From: Sphingomonas sp. Leaf230
GTDB lineage: Bacteria; Pseudomonadota; Alphaproteobacteria; Sphingomonadales; Sphingomonadaceae
Assembly: GCF_001421745.1 (NCBI RefSeq)
Contig: NZ_LMKW01000010.1
Span: forward strand, 62,001 to 126,000
DNA length: 64,000 nt
Direction of reading: 5' to 3'
Shown here one piece after another: positions 54,354 to 63,043 of the stretch. How positions within the stretch are numbered: the stretch's first letter is position 1; each line of letters begins with the position of its first letter. The position numbers were made by a program, and so were the translations under genes. The notes under the pieces were generated by a model that worked only from the letters and a program-made list of their open reading frames with translations, was not told the origin of the DNA and did no database searches.

Positions 54354-57300
54354 ATGGCGAAGATATCTCAACTCCCGGCGCTCAACGATCCGAACGGCAC
54401 CGAACTCGTACCTGTCGTCAAGGACGGCAAGACCCTGCGCGCGAGCGTTGCGGGCTTGGTGGCGGGCGCGGTCGCCGGCACCGTCGACAACCTGAAGGTT
54501 GATGCCGTTGCCTATATCGGTCGGCCTGGTGACGCGGTTCTGGTCGATGGCACGCCGACAGGTATCGGTGCCGTCTATTGGCACGACGCAATCGATGACG
54601 CCGGCAGCGTGATCGCAGTCGATGTTTTCGATCGCGCGGCCGGCACGATCAACCTCGCGTCATATCGCGGTCCGCTCGGCGCGCTGGCTCGCACGGCGCT
54701 CAGCTCGTTCAAGACGACCGGAACGCGGACGTCGCGCCGCATCATGCTCGCAGAGCCGATCCCCGTCCGCGCAGGCGATATCCTGGCAGTACAGCCGACC
54801 GCCGGGGCGCTTGTCGTCGCCGAGGTACAGTCGGGCGATGTTGGCTACACCTACAGCGCGCCGTACCTCCCCGAAACTATCGCGCTCGATGCGCCCACCA
54901 CGAACGGTCAGGTGCAGGTTCGTTTCGTCATCGCCTACCGCAAGCAGGTCGTCACGGCTGATACGTTCCTTGCCTCGACGGCGGTCAAGATCGTCGGTCC
55001 GCGCGCGGTTGCAACGTCGAGCGACGTGAACCCGCGCGGCTACGTCGAGTGGAAGACGCTGGGGCAGCCAACAGCGCACACCGTCCGGTGGGGCAACTAT
55101 ACCGTCAATCTCGACGGCAAGACGCAGCGCATGGAGTTTCCCAACTTCTCGCTCGCGCAGCCGTACGCGTTTATCGGCAACAGCCTGACGGATAGCACCG
55201 ACGTTCTTGATCGCTGGTCGCAACTTCTAGCCGCTCAATACCTCCAACTGATGATTAGCGCGGCGCGCTACTCTTCCGATTGGCGGATGGTTTACCGCGT
55301 CGGCGCGAAGGCAATCGTGCTGACGCTTGCCGGCACACTTCCTGCAGCCGGCACGGTCGCCGTTTCGAAGATCAATGGCGCGGCGATCGATGGCAATAAC
55401 CCGGCCGCGTTCCTGACAACCGGCGATCCCGGCGTCGTTACCGGCATGGCGATGAGCGGATACCTCACGCGCAATGGCGTCACCCGTCGCGCCACCGTAT
55501 CCGCACCGAATGGCGCAAGCTTCGCCTATGTCGTGACGCAAGCGCCCGGCCAGACGGCGATCACGTTCGACGGTCCGGTTACGTTCGTCCCTGATTTTGC
55601 CTTGCAGGTACCCGGCAGAATTTGCGTCATCTGGCTCGGCAACAACTACTTCTACAGCCAGGTGCCGAACGGGTACGGCGATTACACGAACCCGCAGATG
55701 TGGGTCGACCTGAAGCTGATCGTCGCATTCCTGCAAGCGCGAGGTTGCCGCGTCCTACTGATCCCGATCATCCCTTCGGCCAACACCGCGGAGGGGGACA
55801 ACTGGCTCGCACGCGGGGCGGGCACGCCATACACCGCGATGGAATCCGCCAATGCACGCACTGACGCGATGTTCCCCGGTCTCATGGCCCGACACGCCGA
55901 CGGTCGGACCCTTCTGAAATTCCTTCAGGACCGCAACGACGGATCGCCGGAAGCCCTCGACGACGTCGCCAAGGGCTTCACGCCGCGGAACCTGCGCCGG
56001 AGATCCGACGGCTCTTATGATTTGCTCCACATGTACGGCGATGGGGCGGGCGATCGCGCTGTTAAGGACTTCGTCGACAGCGCGCTTCGATCTCAGGCTT
56101 TACCCAACGCGGTCACGCAAACGACGGATTTCGTCATCACAGCGATCGGTGCCGGCGAACAACAGCCAGATGTAGCAGTCACGCGCGTCGGTCGGGATGG
56201 GCTGGCGGACCTGGCGGATCGTGTCGGTGTTGTCGCTGCGGAGGCAGCGACCGATCCTTCCTACAAACGGTACATGGTCGCCATGGTCCTGACCGGTTTC
56301 GGCCTGAAAGGTATGACGACCGGCGAAGTCAATCTTAACGGCGGTGTGGTGCAAGCCAGCTTTGCGGATGGTTCGCGGCTTACCGGCAACCCCGATGCGG
56401 ATTGCAAACGTCGGCTGACTGCAACGATGCTATCGGGTTTTTTGCCTGCTGGTTACGGCTCACCCACCGTCGACGCGACCATGCGTATCTATCAGGCACT
56501 GCGACCGGACGGTTCCGCTGCGGTTGGAAACGGCGACATCACTGGCAAGCTGGGCATGACGGCGTTGGTGTTCTCGGCGTTCACGCCGCAGACCGGCCGC
56601 GTGAATCAGTCCGGTGGAGTTCTACCCGGCGGTGTCGATCGTGATGCCGGTTGGATCTCGGTCGGTCGCCAAGCGCCAGCATCGGGCATAGCCATCCTTA
56701 CCGGCGCAACGCCGAACCGCCTCTTGCAGGCGTTTCTCGACGACGGACGCACAATCACGATCAGCAAGCCGGGTGACGATCCCGACGTCTTCCTGCAGTC
56801 TGGCGACAGCATCAAGTATCGCCGCACGACCCCTGCCATCACCGGGGGCGGCGCAACGATGGTGTCGGAACTGATTGCTCCCGAGGTCGTGCCTTCGGGG
56901 ACGACGGCGATGCAACTCGTACTGATGTTCGGCCAGTCGAACGGCGCGGGCTATTCTGACGGATCGCCTGCGATCGTGACGAAGTCATCCGTATCCCCTC
57001 GAGCGCTGATGTTCTCGGGAGGTCCACGACTGGGGCTTCGCAATCTAGCGGACAAGCTAGAACTGTTGCCGCTCGCCAGTCTGGGGCCGCTTCGCGAGAA
57101 GCTGGACACCTATGCGGGGGAAACCCCGCTGAGCGGTCTTGCGTCGACCTACCTTCAGGCATTGCCGGCGAACGTCAGTATCATCGGCAACACGGTCGCG
57201 ATCGGGGGCGCACGGATCGAGGAGCTGCGTAAGGGAACGCAGCCTTATGCAAACGCTCTTCGGCTGGTGCAGCGATCCAAGGTCGTAGCTGACCGACTTG

Positions 57301-58070
57301 GCTTACCGTTCAAAGTTCTGCGGATCGTATGGATCCAGGGCGAGGCGAACATCGGCCCCCTCGGGGCGACAGGGTATAAGACCGAGCTCAATCAGCTTCA
57401 GACGGATTTCGACACCGACATTCGCGCTATGCTCGGGCAGGCGGAAACCGTTCAATTCGTCTGCGCGCAGATCAGCAGTTGGTTCAACAACACGGCCAAC
57501 GCGCGCTCGTCTACCCCGCTCGCGTGTCTGGAACTGGCCCTGCAGTATCCGACGCGTTTCGCGTGCAGCGGCCCCATGTACCGGTTCCAGTTCACCCCGG
57601 CGAGCACGCTGCATCTCATGCCGGCGGGGACGAACAACCACGGGGCGATGATCGGCCATGTCTTAGGCCGCCTCGATGCCGGCGTTCTACAGCCGTACCT
57701 GGCCGCAAAATCGGCAACGTTGTCGGGCAATACGGTCACGCTGGATTACAGCTTGGCGGACGGAGCACTCGTCCTCGACACCTCCGTGGTCACCAACCCC
57801 GGCAACTATGGTTTCGAGTTCGGTCAGACAGGCGGCAACGCCGTTACGGTCACCAATGTTGCGATCACCGGGACGAACGTCGTTCTCACCCTATCAGCTG
57901 AGCCGACGGGCACGGCTCGTTGGATCGGCGTTGCGCTGACCGGCGCCGTCGGCGCGCTCCCAGGTCCGACCACCGGGGCACGAGCCTGCCTGCGCGACAC
58001 CTCAACTCAACAGGGGCCGGATGGCTCGTACCTCCACAATTACGCCGGCCACCAGCAACTCTTCTTCTAG
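54354..58070 (+). CDS. giant tailspike with two esterase domains (SGNH plus sialate O-acetylesterase-like)
   Basis: 1238 residues. The first ~50 residues (AKISQLPALNDPNGTELVPV) look like a virion-binding start. An SGNH-hydrolase domain follows: GNSLTD near 275, GNN in IWLGNNYF near 429, and D-x-x-H (DLLHMYGDG) near 556-559, with an inserted beta domain between. A second esterase lies at ~855-1105: LMFGQSNGAGYS near 860, WIQGEAN near 993 and STLHLMPAGTNNHGAM near 1087-1096, the layout of sialate O-acetylesterases. The likely role is deacetylating capsule or LPS during adsorption. Host range is probably set here. Confidence 0.78.
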   Translation: MAKISQLPALNDPNGTELVPVVKDGKTLRASVAGLVAGAVAGTVDNLKVDAVAYIGRPGDAVLVDGTPTGIGAVYWHDAIDDAGSVIAVDVFDRAAGTINLASYRGPLGALARTALSSFKTTGTRTSRRIMLAEPIPVRAGDILAVQPTAGALVVAEVQSGDVGYTYSAPYLPETIALDAPTTNGQVQVRFVIAYRKQVVTADTFLASTAVKIVGPRAVATSSDVNPRGYVEWKTLGQPTAHTVRWGNYTVNLDGKTQRMEFPNFSLAQPYAFIGNSLTDSTDVLDRWSQLLAAQYLQLMISAARYSSDWRMVYRVGAKAIVLTLAGTLPAAGTVAVSKINGAAIDGNNPAAFLTTGDPGVVTGMAMSGYLTRNGVTRRATVSAPNGASFAYVVTQAPGQTAITFDGPVTFVPDFALQVPGRICVIWLGNNYFYSQVPNGYGDYTNPQMWVDLKLIVAFLQARGCRVLLIPIIPSANTAEGDNWLARGAGTPYTAMESANARTDAMFPGLMARHADGRTLLKFLQDRNDGSPEALDDVAKGFTPRNLRRRSDGSYDLLHMYGDGAGDRAVKDFVDSALRSQALPNAVTQTTDFVITAIGAGEQQPDVAVTRVGRDGLADLADRVGVVAAEAATDPSYKRYMVAMVLTGFGLKGMTTGEVNLNGGVVQASFADGSRLTGNPDADCKRRLTATMLSGFLPAGYGSPTVDATMRIYQALRPDGSAAVGNGDITGKLGMTALVFSAFTPQTGRVNQSGGVLPGGVDRDAGWISVGRQAPASGIAILTGATPNRLLQAFLDDGRTITISKPGDDPDVFLQSGDSIKYRRTTPAITGGGATMVSELIAPEVVPSGTTAMQLVLMFGQSNGAGYSDGSPAIVTKSSVSPRALMFSGGPRLGLRNLADKLELLPLASLGPLREKLDTYAGETPLSGLASTYLQALPANVSIIGNTVAIGGARIEELRKGTQPYANALRLVQRSKVVADRLGLPFKVLRIVWIQGEANIGPLGATGYKTELNQLQTDFDTDIRAMLGQAETVQFVCAQISSWFNNTANARSSTPLACLELALQYPTRFACSGPMYRFQFTPASTLHLMPAGTNNHGAMIGHVLGRLDAGVLQPYLAAKSATLSGNTVTLDYSLADGALVLDTSVVTNPGNYGFEFGQTGGNAVTVTNVAITGTNVVLTLSAEPTGTARWIGVALTGAVGALPGPTTGARACLRDTSTQQGPDGSYLHNYAGHQQLFF

Positions 58071-58078
58071 GAGCTACC

Positions 58079-58909
58079 ATGCCTGTTTCTCTCGTAACCA
58101 TCGATCCGTCCATCACCGCCGCAGACGCGTCTCAGCCGCGAGTCCCGGTCGATCTATTCAACCAGGCCCTGTGTGCGTTCGACGGCGACGGCATCGTCAA
58201 CAACGTGCTTTGGGCAGGCGGGATTTCGGGTACCAGCCCGATCGAAGGTGTGTCGGGGCAACTCTGCAAAGCCCCGTTCACCACGCCAACCAATCTTCCG
58301 CTGATTTCGGCGAACGATGCGAACATGCCGGCGGTGCTCCCCCCGAACCTGCCATTGGCCTCGCCTACCTTCAACATGCCGGTGAGCAGCGGGCGCGGCG
58401 TACGAATGCCGCTCGCCAATTTCACGTCGAGCTGGTCGATGGCATTCATCACGTACTGGGACGGCGTAACTAACATCGGCGGGATCTGGGCTGCTGCGGC
58501 ATCCGATGCCAACGTGCAAAAGGCGGTCGTATGGGGCGCACCAGGCGGGCTTAGGATGGGACAGACCTACACGCCGCACCTGTTCGAAGACACCCGGCCG
58601 TGGAAGGTGGGACCAAACTTGGTCCTGATCTGCTTCGACCCCGTAAAGCGTCAGTTTGCATCGTACGTTAACAGCCAGAGAGGCCTCGAAAGCCTTGTCG
58701 ATGTGGGTGCCAATCCCGCGCCAGCAGTAGCTGCAGGCGACCGCTGGTATATGGGGATGGCGCCGTCAGGGTCTCCGGCCTCTCCCGGCTTTCGTGGTCC
58801 GAGCTGGGCGACGTTCGCTGACAGTCTGCACCACAACCCGAAGCTTGCATCACGTCGTCGCGCGCTAATTCAGGCTGCAGCGGATACCTATGGGATCACG
58901 CTGGGCTAA
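58079..58909 (+). CDS. tail-associated hypothetical protein
   Basis: 276 residues following the tailspike. A good ribosome-binding site (GGAG, five bases ahead of the ATG) supports the start. The middle part, FTSSWSMAFITYWDGVTNI, GGIWAAAASDANVQKAVVWG, FASYVNSQRGLESLVDVGA, reads like a beta-sandwich (LamG-type) domain; the end is a helix (SRRRALIQAAADTYGITLG). It replaces P2 gene G (fibre assembly) in position. The function is unknown; a second adhesin is possible. Confidence 0.65.
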   Translation: MPVSLVTIDPSITAADASQPRVPVDLFNQALCAFDGDGIVNNVLWAGGISGTSPIEGVSGQLCKAPFTTPTNLPLISANDANMPAVLPPNLPLASPTFNMPVSSGRGVRMPLANFTSSWSMAFITYWDGVTNIGGIWAAAASDANVQKAVVWGAPGGLRMGQTYTPHLFEDTRPWKVGPNLVLICFDPVKRQFASYVNSQRGLESLVDVGANPAPAVAAGDRWYMGMAPSGSPASPGFRGPSWATFADSLHHNPKLASRRRALIQAAADTYGITLG

Positions 58910-58982
58910 AGAGCTAACGCCTGGAAACTAACCCAAGGGCTCTATCCGACCTCGCACAAACCGCGGCGGCATGGATAGAGCC

Positions 58983-59660
58983 CTACTTGGAACTGGTCCT
59001 CACAATTCGACCCAGCGACGGCGCTCCTGGGGTGGCTTTAGAAAAGCCAGGGAGAACCGATACCGTAAGCCTCCGGCTCTTCTGCTCAGGGTCCAATTCA
59101 GTAGCTACTGAATCTATCGTACGAGCAAGTAACAGAAAGTTCGCAGCCAGTTCCGAAACCTGCTGGCCCGTCCACGCGTAAGACGAACCAAACTTAGGTT
59201 CGCGTAGGTCCGGAATTAGCTTTTTCAAAGCATGCTCGGGCGGGGTCAAATACCAGCCCTCATTTACGCCATGCTCTCCCTCTTTAACAACGATAACCGC
59301 CACCGCATGAGCGATGTCATTCCTGCGATCAGCAGCCACCTTGTAGTTCGTCAGTAGCTCATAGACATCCTTCGCGAGCTCTGGCGTGTTTTTGTCGCCG
59401 AAATACTCGCTTGCCACGCTCTTCAACAGATCGCGCTTCCTCTCCGAATTGAAAATTAAACCGAACGCCGGCGTAGTACCCCAGCCATCGGCTTCGGCGA
59501 CGGCGTGAAACAACCAAGTTAGCGCGATTTCGACGTATTCCCAGCTACTTAGGGCTTTCCCAACGGCGGCATAAATCGCGTCAGGATTGTCGTCGCCAAC
59601 GGTGGCCCTAGCTGGTCGGATCCATGTCAGATTATGGTCTCGAAGTACTTCTGGCAGCAT
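58983..59660 (-). CDS. antisense HEPN-like moron in the tail module
   Basis: A 225-residue protein transcribed against all surrounding tail genes. Helical N-terminus ALSSWEYVEIALTWLFHAVA and the motif R113-N-D-I-A-H118 in AADRRNDIAHAVAVIV fit a HEPN-type R-x4-H ribonuclease site. A strong purine-rich ribosome-binding site precedes ATG 59660 and the base composition is lower in GC than in neighbours. In P2 the fun(Z) exclusion gene occupies the comparable gap between tail fibre genes and the F operon. A defence role is inferred. Confidence 0.62.
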   Translation of the reverse strand: MLPEVLRDHNLTWIRPARATVGDDNPDAIYAAVGKALSSWEYVEIALTWLFHAVAEADGWGTTPAFGLIFNSERKRDLLKSVASEYFGDKNTPELAKDVYELLTNYKVAADRRNDIAHAVAVIVVKEGEHGVNEGWYLTPPEHALKKLIPDLREPKFGSSYAWTGQQVSELAANFLLLARTIDSVATELDPEQKSRRLTVSVLPGFSKATPGAPSLGRIVRTSSK

Positions 59661-59776
59661 AGCATCCCCCTTTGACCCAATAAAGGCAGACCATCACAAG
59701 ACGAGTCAAGTATGACGCGCGCGGTAAACCTAGGTGACGATGCTGCCACGGCTCCACCGTGGGAGCGATCGACCCG

Positions 59777-59811
59777 CCCGCTCTTGTAGAAATCGTTTCT
59801 ACAAGAGCGGG
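59777..59811. promoter_or_regulatory. late-operon palindrome, copy 3 (before V)
   Basis: The 27-bp core at 59781-59807 (arms CTCTTGTAGAAA / TTTCTACAAGAG around TCG) is extended here to 16-bp arms starting CCCG. It lies between the antisense HEPN-like gene and gene V, 44 bp (centre) before ATG 59838. Confidence 0.8.
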
Positions 59812-59837
59812 GCCTCGCCTCTCGAAACGTCCCGCGC

Positions 59838-60404
59838 ATGGTCGCCGCTATGGCCGAACATGCCGATACCCAGCGCCTCATTGGCGATCTTGCGCGCGAA
59901 GGCGTGGTCGTATCCGTCGACCACGCTGCCGGCACCGCGCGCGTGCAATTCGCAGACGAACTGACGACCGGCGACATTCCGTGGCTGGAGAGCCGCGCCG
60001 GATCCACGCGCACCCACTCGCCGCCCGCGATTGGCGAACAGGTCATGGTCCTTGCACCGGAAGCCGACACCGCGCGCGGCGTGATCATCGGCAGCCTGTC
60101 GAGCGACGCGCATCCGCGCCCGGCAAACGACGAATCAACGCTGACCGAATACAAAGACGGCGCACGCATCGGTTACGATCCCAAGTCCCACGCGCTGACC
60201 GCCATCCTGCCAGCCGGCGCGACGTTGCGGATCGATGCCGATGGCGGCCTCGTGTTCAAAGGCGACATGACGGTCGACGGCGACATCAAGTCGAACGGCA
60301 CGATCACGGCAGACACCGACGTCGTCGGCGCGGGTAAGAGCCTCAAGGATCACGTACACCTTGGCGTCCAGCCAGGCGGCGGACTGTCGGGGAAGCCGCA
60401 GTGA
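59838..60404 (+). CDS. V: P2-like baseplate assembly protein V (spike)
   Basis: A 188-residue membrane-piercing spike. Typical sequence: DTQRLIGDLAREGVVVSVDH, AAGTARVQFADELTTGDIPW, GEQVMVLAPEADTARGVIIG; near the end the metal-binding tip HVHLGVQPGGGLSGKPQ. Start ATG 59838 or 59850. It overlaps W by 4 bp. In P2, V leads V-W-J-I-H-G; here V and W lead the F operon. Confidence 0.92.
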   Translation: MVAAMAEHADTQRLIGDLAREGVVVSVDHAAGTARVQFADELTTGDIPWLESRAGSTRTHSPPAIGEQVMVLAPEADTARGVIIGSLSSDAHPRPANDESTLTEYKDGARIGYDPKSHALTAILPAGATLRIDADGGLVFKGDMTVDGDIKSNGTITADTDVVGAGKSLKDHVHLGVQPGGGLSGKPQ

Positions 60405-60763
60405 TCGGCATGGATCGCCATACCGGCAAGCGCGTGGCTGGCGGGGATCACCTCGGGCAGTCGATCGACGACATCCTTGAAACGCCGGTCGGCACACGAT
60501 GCGGCCGGCGCGACTATGGCTCGGAGGTCCCCAAGCTGATCGACCAGCCGAACAACGAACTCGGCCGCGTCCGGATCATTGCCGCCGCGGCGCACGCGCT
60601 ACTTCGTCAGGAGGGCCGCGCGCGGCTTTCCCGCGTCGTGCTTTCGCCCGGAAAACTCCCGCAGTCGGCCGTCCTCACGATCACCGGCCGTCGCACCGAC
60701 GTGCCCGGCGCTCCCGTCTTTACCCACTCGTCCACCGTCCGCGCCCTGTCGGCGCTCGCCTGA
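60401..60763 (+). CDS. W: P2-like baseplate protein W (gp25-like)
   Basis: A 120-residue wedge component of the T4 gp25 family: GMDRHTGKRVAGGDHLGQSI, DILETPVGTRCGRRDYGSEV and PKLIDQPNNELGRVRIIAAA, with PVG-T-R and RxxYGS diagnostic. The GTG start overlaps the V stop (GTGA). FI follows after 11 bp. Confidence 0.93.
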   Translation: MIGMDRHTGKRVAGGDHLGQSIDDILETPVGTRCGRRDYGSEVPKLIDQPNNELGRVRIIAAAAHALLRQEGRARLSRVVLSPGKLPQSAVLTITGRRTDVPGAPVFTHSSTVRALSALA

Positions 60764-60774
60764 AAGGTCCGCAC

Positions 60775-61947
60775 ATGAGCTTCCTCCACGGGATCAACGT
60801 CAACGAGGTGAAGACCTCGCGCCGCTCGATCGTCACCGTCGCCACCGCCGTCATCGGCTTGATCGCCACCGCGCCGGCCGCGGTGGCCGGCGCGTTCCCG
60901 CTCGACACCGCGGTCGCGGTCACGAACATCGACGACGCGATCGAGAAGGCCGGCGCGGACGGCACGCTGCGTGCCGCGCTGAAGGCCATCGCCGGCCAGG
61001 TCGACGCGCCGATCGTCGTCGTGCGCGTTGCGCCTGGCGCTACGCCGGCCGCAACCACGACCGCGGTCGTCGGCGCCGACGTCGCTGGCGTGAAGACCGG
61101 GATGCAGGCGCTGCTCACCGCGTCTGCCCAGTTGAACCTGCATCCCCGGATCATCGGCGCACCTGGTCTCGAAAGCGAGGTGGTCACGAAGGCGATGGTC
61201 ACCGTCGCCAAGCGGCTCCGCGCCCGCGTCTACGCGTACGCGATCGGCAACGATCGCGGCGAGGCCATCGCCCACCGCGCCCTGTTCCCCGACGCGCGCG
61301 AGCTGACGTTGCTCTGGCCGAGCGTAACCGCTCCCTATGGCGTGGCCGGTGCAAGCATCGGCGTGCCGGTCGCGGCCGTCGCCATGGGCGCACGCGCCGC
61401 GATCGACCAGGACCAGGGCTGGCACAAGACGCTGTCGAACGTCGCACTGCCGGAGGTCGACGGCCTGGCCGCAGATGTGACCTTCGATATTCAGGACGCC
61501 GATTGCGACGCGAACGTGCTGAACGCGTCCCAGCTTGTCACCGTCGTGCGTATCGCAGGCGGCCTCCGCTTTTGGGGCAACCGCACGTGCGCCGCACCCG
61601 CCAGCGACTTTGTGTTCGAGAGCGCCTGCCGCACCGCGCAGATCCTTGCCGACACGGTCGCGCTCGGCCTGGTGTGGGCGATGGACAAGCCGCTGCTACC
61701 CAGCCTGGCGAAGGACATCGTCGAGCAGATCAACGAGAAGTTCCGGCAGGAAAAGCGCGCCGGCCGCATCCTCGGTGCCGTCGCGGTGTTCGACGGGGCC
61801 AAGAACCCGGTCGATCAGCTAAAGGCTGGCAAGCTGCTCATTGGCTACCGCTACACCTTCGTACCGCCGCTGGAGGCGCTCGGGATCGAGCAGGAGATCT
61901 CCGACGAGTTCTTTGCCGACTTCACCAGCCTGGTCGCCGGCAACTAA
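60775..61947 (+). CDS. FI: P2-like tail sheath protein (FI)
   Basis: A 390-residue contractile sheath subunit. Typical: FLHGINVNEVKTSRRSIVTV, TAVIGLIATAPAA, DGTLRAALKAIAGQVDAPIV, DGLAADVTFDIQDADCDANV, GLRFWGNRTCAA, LLIGYRYTFVPPLEALGIEQ. It sits in the continuous V-W-FI-FII-E-T operon. Confidence 0.95.
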   Translation: MSFLHGINVNEVKTSRRSIVTVATAVIGLIATAPAAVAGAFPLDTAVAVTNIDDAIEKAGADGTLRAALKAIAGQVDAPIVVVRVAPGATPAATTTAVVGADVAGVKTGMQALLTASAQLNLHPRIIGAPGLESEVVTKAMVTVAKRLRARVYAYAIGNDRGEAIAHRALFPDARELTLLWPSVTAPYGVAGASIGVPVAAVAMGARAAIDQDQGWHKTLSNVALPEVDGLAADVTFDIQDADCDANVLNASQLVTVVRIAGGLRFWGNRTCAAPASDFVFESACRTAQILADTVALGLVWAMDKPLLPSLAKDIVEQINEKFRQEKRAGRILGAVAVFDGAKNPVDQLKAGKLLIGYRYTFVPPLEALGIEQEISDEFFADFTSLVAGN

Positions 61948-61976
61948 AACCACCTCACGCACGAAAGGTCGACGCG

Positions 61977-62486
61977 ATGGCGTTCCCCAGCAAGCTCAAG
62001 CAGACGATGATGTTCAACGACGGCGAAGCCTTCATCGGCGAAACCGTCTCGATCACGCCCCCCAAACTCGCGCGCAAGTTCGAGGAATACCGTGCCGGTG
62101 GCATGGGCCGCGCGGTCAAGGTCGACATGGGCGGCGAGCCGCTCGAAATGGAAGCCGTCTACGGCGGTCCGATGCGCCAGATCCTGCGCCAGCACGGAAT
62201 GCTCAATCTCGCGGGCGTGCAGCAGCGCTTCGTCGGTTCGTTCCAGGACGACGATAGCGGTGCCGTCGACGTCGTGGAGATCGTTACGCGCGGCCGGCAC
62301 GAAGAGATCGACATGGGCGAATGGAAGCCCGGCGAGGATACCGAGTTCAAGGTCAAGAGCCAGCTCAGCTACTTCAAGCTGACGTGGAACGGCGTCGTCG
62401 AGGTCGAGATCGATGTTCTCGGCATGATCGAGATCGTCGGTGGCGTCGACCTGATGGCCGAGCATCGCGCCGCAATGGGCTTCTGA
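61977..62486 (+). CDS. FII: P2-like tail tube protein (FII)
   Basis: A 169-residue major tail tube subunit. Typical: FPSKLKQTMMFNDGEAFIGE, PPKLARKFEEYRAGGMGRAV, LKLTWNG-like KLTWNGVVEVEIDVLGMIEI. The ATG follows GAAAGGTC. Partner of the sheath FI. Confidence 0.94.
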   Translation: MAFPSKLKQTMMFNDGEAFIGETVSITPPKLARKFEEYRAGGMGRAVKVDMGGEPLEMEAVYGGPMRQILRQHGMLNLAGVQQRFVGSFQDDDSGAVDVVEIVTRGRHEEIDMGEWKPGEDTEFKVKSQLSYFKLTWNGVVEVEIDVLGMIEIVGGVDLMAEHRAAMGF

Positions 62487-62569
62487 TCGCGTGACCGCGA
62501 TCCGCCGGCCGCGGCGTCGCCCCGGCGCGCTGACCAAGCCAACTCAAAAGACCTGACAGGGAACGTACG

Positions 62570-62914
62570 ATGGACAACCAGAACGACAACTCGACCCCCG
62601 CCCCGACCGGAGCGCCAGGTGATATCACTCTCGAATACGATGTCGTAGTCGCTGACAAGATCGTGCTGGCGGCAGGCACGGTGGTTCATGTTCGAAAGCC
62701 GATGGCTGGCGCGTTGCGCGGGGCGAACCTCGGGGGCCTCGTCCGCATGGATTACAACCAGATCGCGCTCATAACCCCGCGCGTGACCCAGCCGATCCTG
62801 CACCCGCACTTGATCGATGCGATGGATCCCGCAGACGTCATGCAAATTGCGGGAGTACTGGTCGATTTTTTGCTGCCGACTGCGACGAAGGAAGCGCTTT
62901 CCCAGAGCATGTAG
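62570..62914 (+). CDS. E: P2-like tail assembly chaperone gpE
   Basis: A 114-residue protein between FII and T: YDVVVADKIVLAAGTVVHVR, KPMAGALRGANLGGLVRMDY, LITPRVTQPILHPHLIDAMD and the end FLLPTATKEALSQSM. In P2, E and a -1 frameshift product E+E' assist T during tail assembly. The slippery T TTT TTG lies at codons 100-101. Confidence 0.9.
   Translation: MDNQNDNSTPAPTGAPGDITLEYDVVVADKIVLAAGTVVHVRKPMAGALRGANLGGLVRMDYNQIALITPRVTQPILHPHLIDAMDPADVMQIAGVLVDFLLPTATKEALSQSM
62866..62872 (+). other. slippery heptamer for -1 frameshift in gene E
   Basis: TTTTTTG in the exact zero-frame phase (T TTT TTG) as part of GAT TTT TTG CTG. The -1 frame is open from here through the GpE-like frame to 63042. 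P2 uses a T TTT TTG heptamer in the same gene. Confidence 0.8.
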
Positions 62915-62922
62915 AGGAGCCG

Positions 62923-63042
62923 ATGGCCGATATCGCCTTCGTCTTCCATTGGCCACCTGACGCGATGGACGCGCTGGCGGTTCCCGACTTGATGCAATGG
63001 CGCAATCGCGCCGCTCGCCGCCACAACCCCGAAGGAAAATAG
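62923..63042 (+). CDS. GpE-family (E') small tail protein
   Basis: A 39-residue frame, ADIAFVFHWPPDAMDALAVP, DLMQWRNRAARRHNPEGK. The 'ADIA-x-(V/F)-FHWP-x-(D/S)-x-(M/L)-D-x-L...LMxWRxxA' pattern is the P2 GpE (E') family. It lies in the -1 frame relative to E. It may be made as E+E' by frameshifting, and also separately from ATG 62923 after GAGGAG. It is too short for many gene finders. Confidence 0.78.
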   Translation: MADIAFVFHWPPDAMDALAVPDLMQWRNRAARRHNPEGK

Positions 63043-63043
63043 C

